A stretch of DNA of 7,464 nucleotides from positions 1 through 7,464 of the forward strand of contig CAMEBJ010000055.1 in the NCBI GenBank assembly GCA_945912085.1, given 5' to 3'. Below the pieces are notes generated by a model that saw only the letters and a program-made list of their open reading frames with translations, was not told the DNA's origin and searched no databases. This document shows, piece after piece, positions 6,270 through 7,464 of this stretch (position 1 is the first letter of the stretch; each line of letters starts with the position of its first letter). Origin of the DNA: an uncultured Bacteroidales bacterium. Lineage in GTDB: Bacteria > Bacteroidota > Bacteroidia > Bacteroidales > UBA932. Both the position numbers and the translations under genes were made by a program.

Positions 6270-7464
6270 ATGAAACCAAATCCTGAAATACAATTCGCAA
6301 CGGCCGCCGAAATCAAGGCATTCCAGGAGGCCGGACTGTCAGAGACACTCGAATATCTTGCATCAAATTCAAGGTTCTACAAAAATATGTTCGCCCGCGA
6401 GGGAATCGATATCAGGAAGATAAGGAAACTAGAGGACCTTTCCGCCTTTCCCCTGACCTCCAAGGATGATCTTCAAAAGTACAATTCAGACTTCGTCTGT
6501 GTCGGACGTGAAGGGATAATCGATTATGTCACCACATCCGGAACCCTCGGTGATCCGGTGACTTTTGCCCTGACGGGAAATGATTTGGACAGGCTTGGCT
6601 ACAATGAGAAGCTCTCATTCACCACTGCCGGGTGCACCAAATCGGATGTGCTCCAGCTGATGACTACCATAGACCGCCGCTTCATGGCCGGGCTGGCCTA
6701 CTTTCTCGGTGCAAAGGAAATGGGTATGGGAGTAATCAGGGTAGGCAACGGCATACCGGAACTTCAGTGGGACACTATCCGCAGGGTCCATCCGACTGCG
6801 GCAATGGTGGTCCCGTCCTTCCTTCTGAAACTGGTTGATTACGCTGGGAAGAACGGAATAGACTATCACAACTGCTCCCTGCGCAAGGCAGTCTGCATCG
6901 GGGAATCCCTCAGGGACCCATATACCTTTGAACTGAGCACCCTGGGTCAGCGTATCCACGAAGCCTGGCCTGAACTGGAACTCTATTCAACCTATGCCTC
7001 TACCGAGATGCAGGCCTCTTTTACCGAATGCAGTTTTCATCAGGGCGGGCACATCCCTGTCGATCTGATTATTGTGGAACTTCTTGACGAGAACGGAAAT
7101 CCTGTTCCCGATGGAGATCCGGGTGAGGTTACTGTCACTTCCCTTGGGGTTGAGGGAATGCCGCTGCTGCGTTTCCGGACGGGTGATATCTGCCGCCGCA
7201 TTCCGGAACCTTGCCCCTGCGGAAGAAATTCAGCCAGACTCAGTTCGGTAATCGGACGCAAGAGCCAGATGATAAAGTTCAAGGGCACAACCCTCTATCC
7301 GCCTGCATTGTTCGACGTGCTGGACAATATTCCGGAAATCACCAATTACATCGTTGAGGTCTATACCAACGACCTGGGAACCGATGAGGTCCTCGTCCGT
7401 GTCGGAAGTCAGGACAGAAGCGATGAGTTCGTCAAAAGAATCAAGGATATGTTCCGTTCCAGAG
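6270..7464 (+). CDS. PaaK-like adenylate-forming ligase (phenylacetate-CoA ligase family), 3' end cut by the window
   Basis: The frame is open from ATG 6270 to the window edge and yields 398 residues. The family usually has about 430, so only the last few dozen are missing. Motifs in order are PLTSKDDL (61-68), the ATP-phosphate loop TTSGTLGDP (88-96), the adenylate-binding STYASTEMQ (240-248), VPDGDPGEVTVT (279-290), RFRTGD (301-306, ribose-binding Asp) and CPCGR (315-319). IGRKSQMIKFKGTTLYP (328-344) then leads into the small C-terminal domain, the equivalent of the family's GR.DD.I..RG..V.P. Such enzymes form an acyl-AMP and pass the acyl group to CoA or an acyl carrier protein. In this setting the likely substrate is the aromatic acid starter of an aryl polyene or flexirubin, which is inferred from context. 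Cys254, His261, Cys315 and Cys317 could form the metal site suggested by the spacing of these residues in PaaK relatives. The ATG is a reasonable start because conserved sequence begins within about 20 residues. Confidence 0.93.
   Translation, partial: MKPNPEIQFATAAEIKAFQEAGLSETLEYLASNSRFYKNMFAREGIDIRKIRKLEDLSAFPLTSKDDLQKYNSDFVCVGREGIIDYVTTSGTLGDPVTFALTGNDLDRLGYNEKLSFTTAGCTKSDVLQLMTTIDRRFMAGLAYFLGAKEMGMGVIRVGNGIPELQWDTIRRVHPTAAMVVPSFLLKLVDYAGKNGIDYHNCSLRKAVCIGESLRDPYTFELSTLGQRIHEAWPELELYSTYASTEMQASFTECSFHQGGHIPVDLIIVELLDENGNPVPDGDPGEVTVTSLGVEGMPLLRFRTGDICRRIPEPCPCGRNSARLSSVIGRKSQMIKFKGTTLYPPALFDVLDNIPEITNYIVEVYTNDLGTDEVLVRVGSQDRSDEFVKRIKDMFRSR

Overview
The window carries five genes, all on the + strand. 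It looks like the membrane, export and tailoring arm of an aryl polyene or flexirubin-type pigment cluster from a member of the Bacteroidota, probably a Bacteroidales species. Three things support this. A TTTG / TAnnTTTG promoter, the Bacteroidota type, precedes the second gene. Shine-Dalgarno signals are weak or badly placed for most starts. The gene set matches pigment loci known from this phylum: a LolA-like protein, a GT2-DUF2062 glycosyltransferase, an MMPL/acyltransferase/methyltransferase fusion and a PaaK-type ligase. The assignment rests on family recognition by eye and no search was run. The ketosynthase, dehydratase and acyl carrier protein genes that would prove polyene synthesis are not in the window.

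Layout. Positions 5-703 encode a membrane-anchored CE4 polysaccharide deacetylase. The AT-rich gap 704-794 holds the putative promoter. An apparent operon then runs from 795 to the window edge: LolA-like protein (795-1427), GT2-DUF2062 glycosyltransferase (1429-2643, 1-nt gap), trifunctional MMPL exporter / lysophospholipid-type acyltransferase / methyltransferase (2640-6236, ATGA overlap), and a PaaK-like adenylate-forming ligase (6270 to beyond 7464, 33-nt gap, 3' end cut off). There is no gene-free stretch longer than about 100 bases, and I saw no RNA gene, mobile element, CRISPR array or convincing terminator.

Inferred joint role. The ligase would activate an aromatic acid starter. Enzymes outside the window would extend it to a polyene. 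The acyltransferase module and the glycosyltransferase would join it to a lipid or sugar carrier. The RND/MMPL module, with the LolA-like periplasmic protein, would move the product to the outer membrane. The main oddities are a C-terminal methyltransferase module that stops about halfway through its fold and a one-sided proton-relay motif in the MMPL module. I see recognisable families throughout and no clearly new system.
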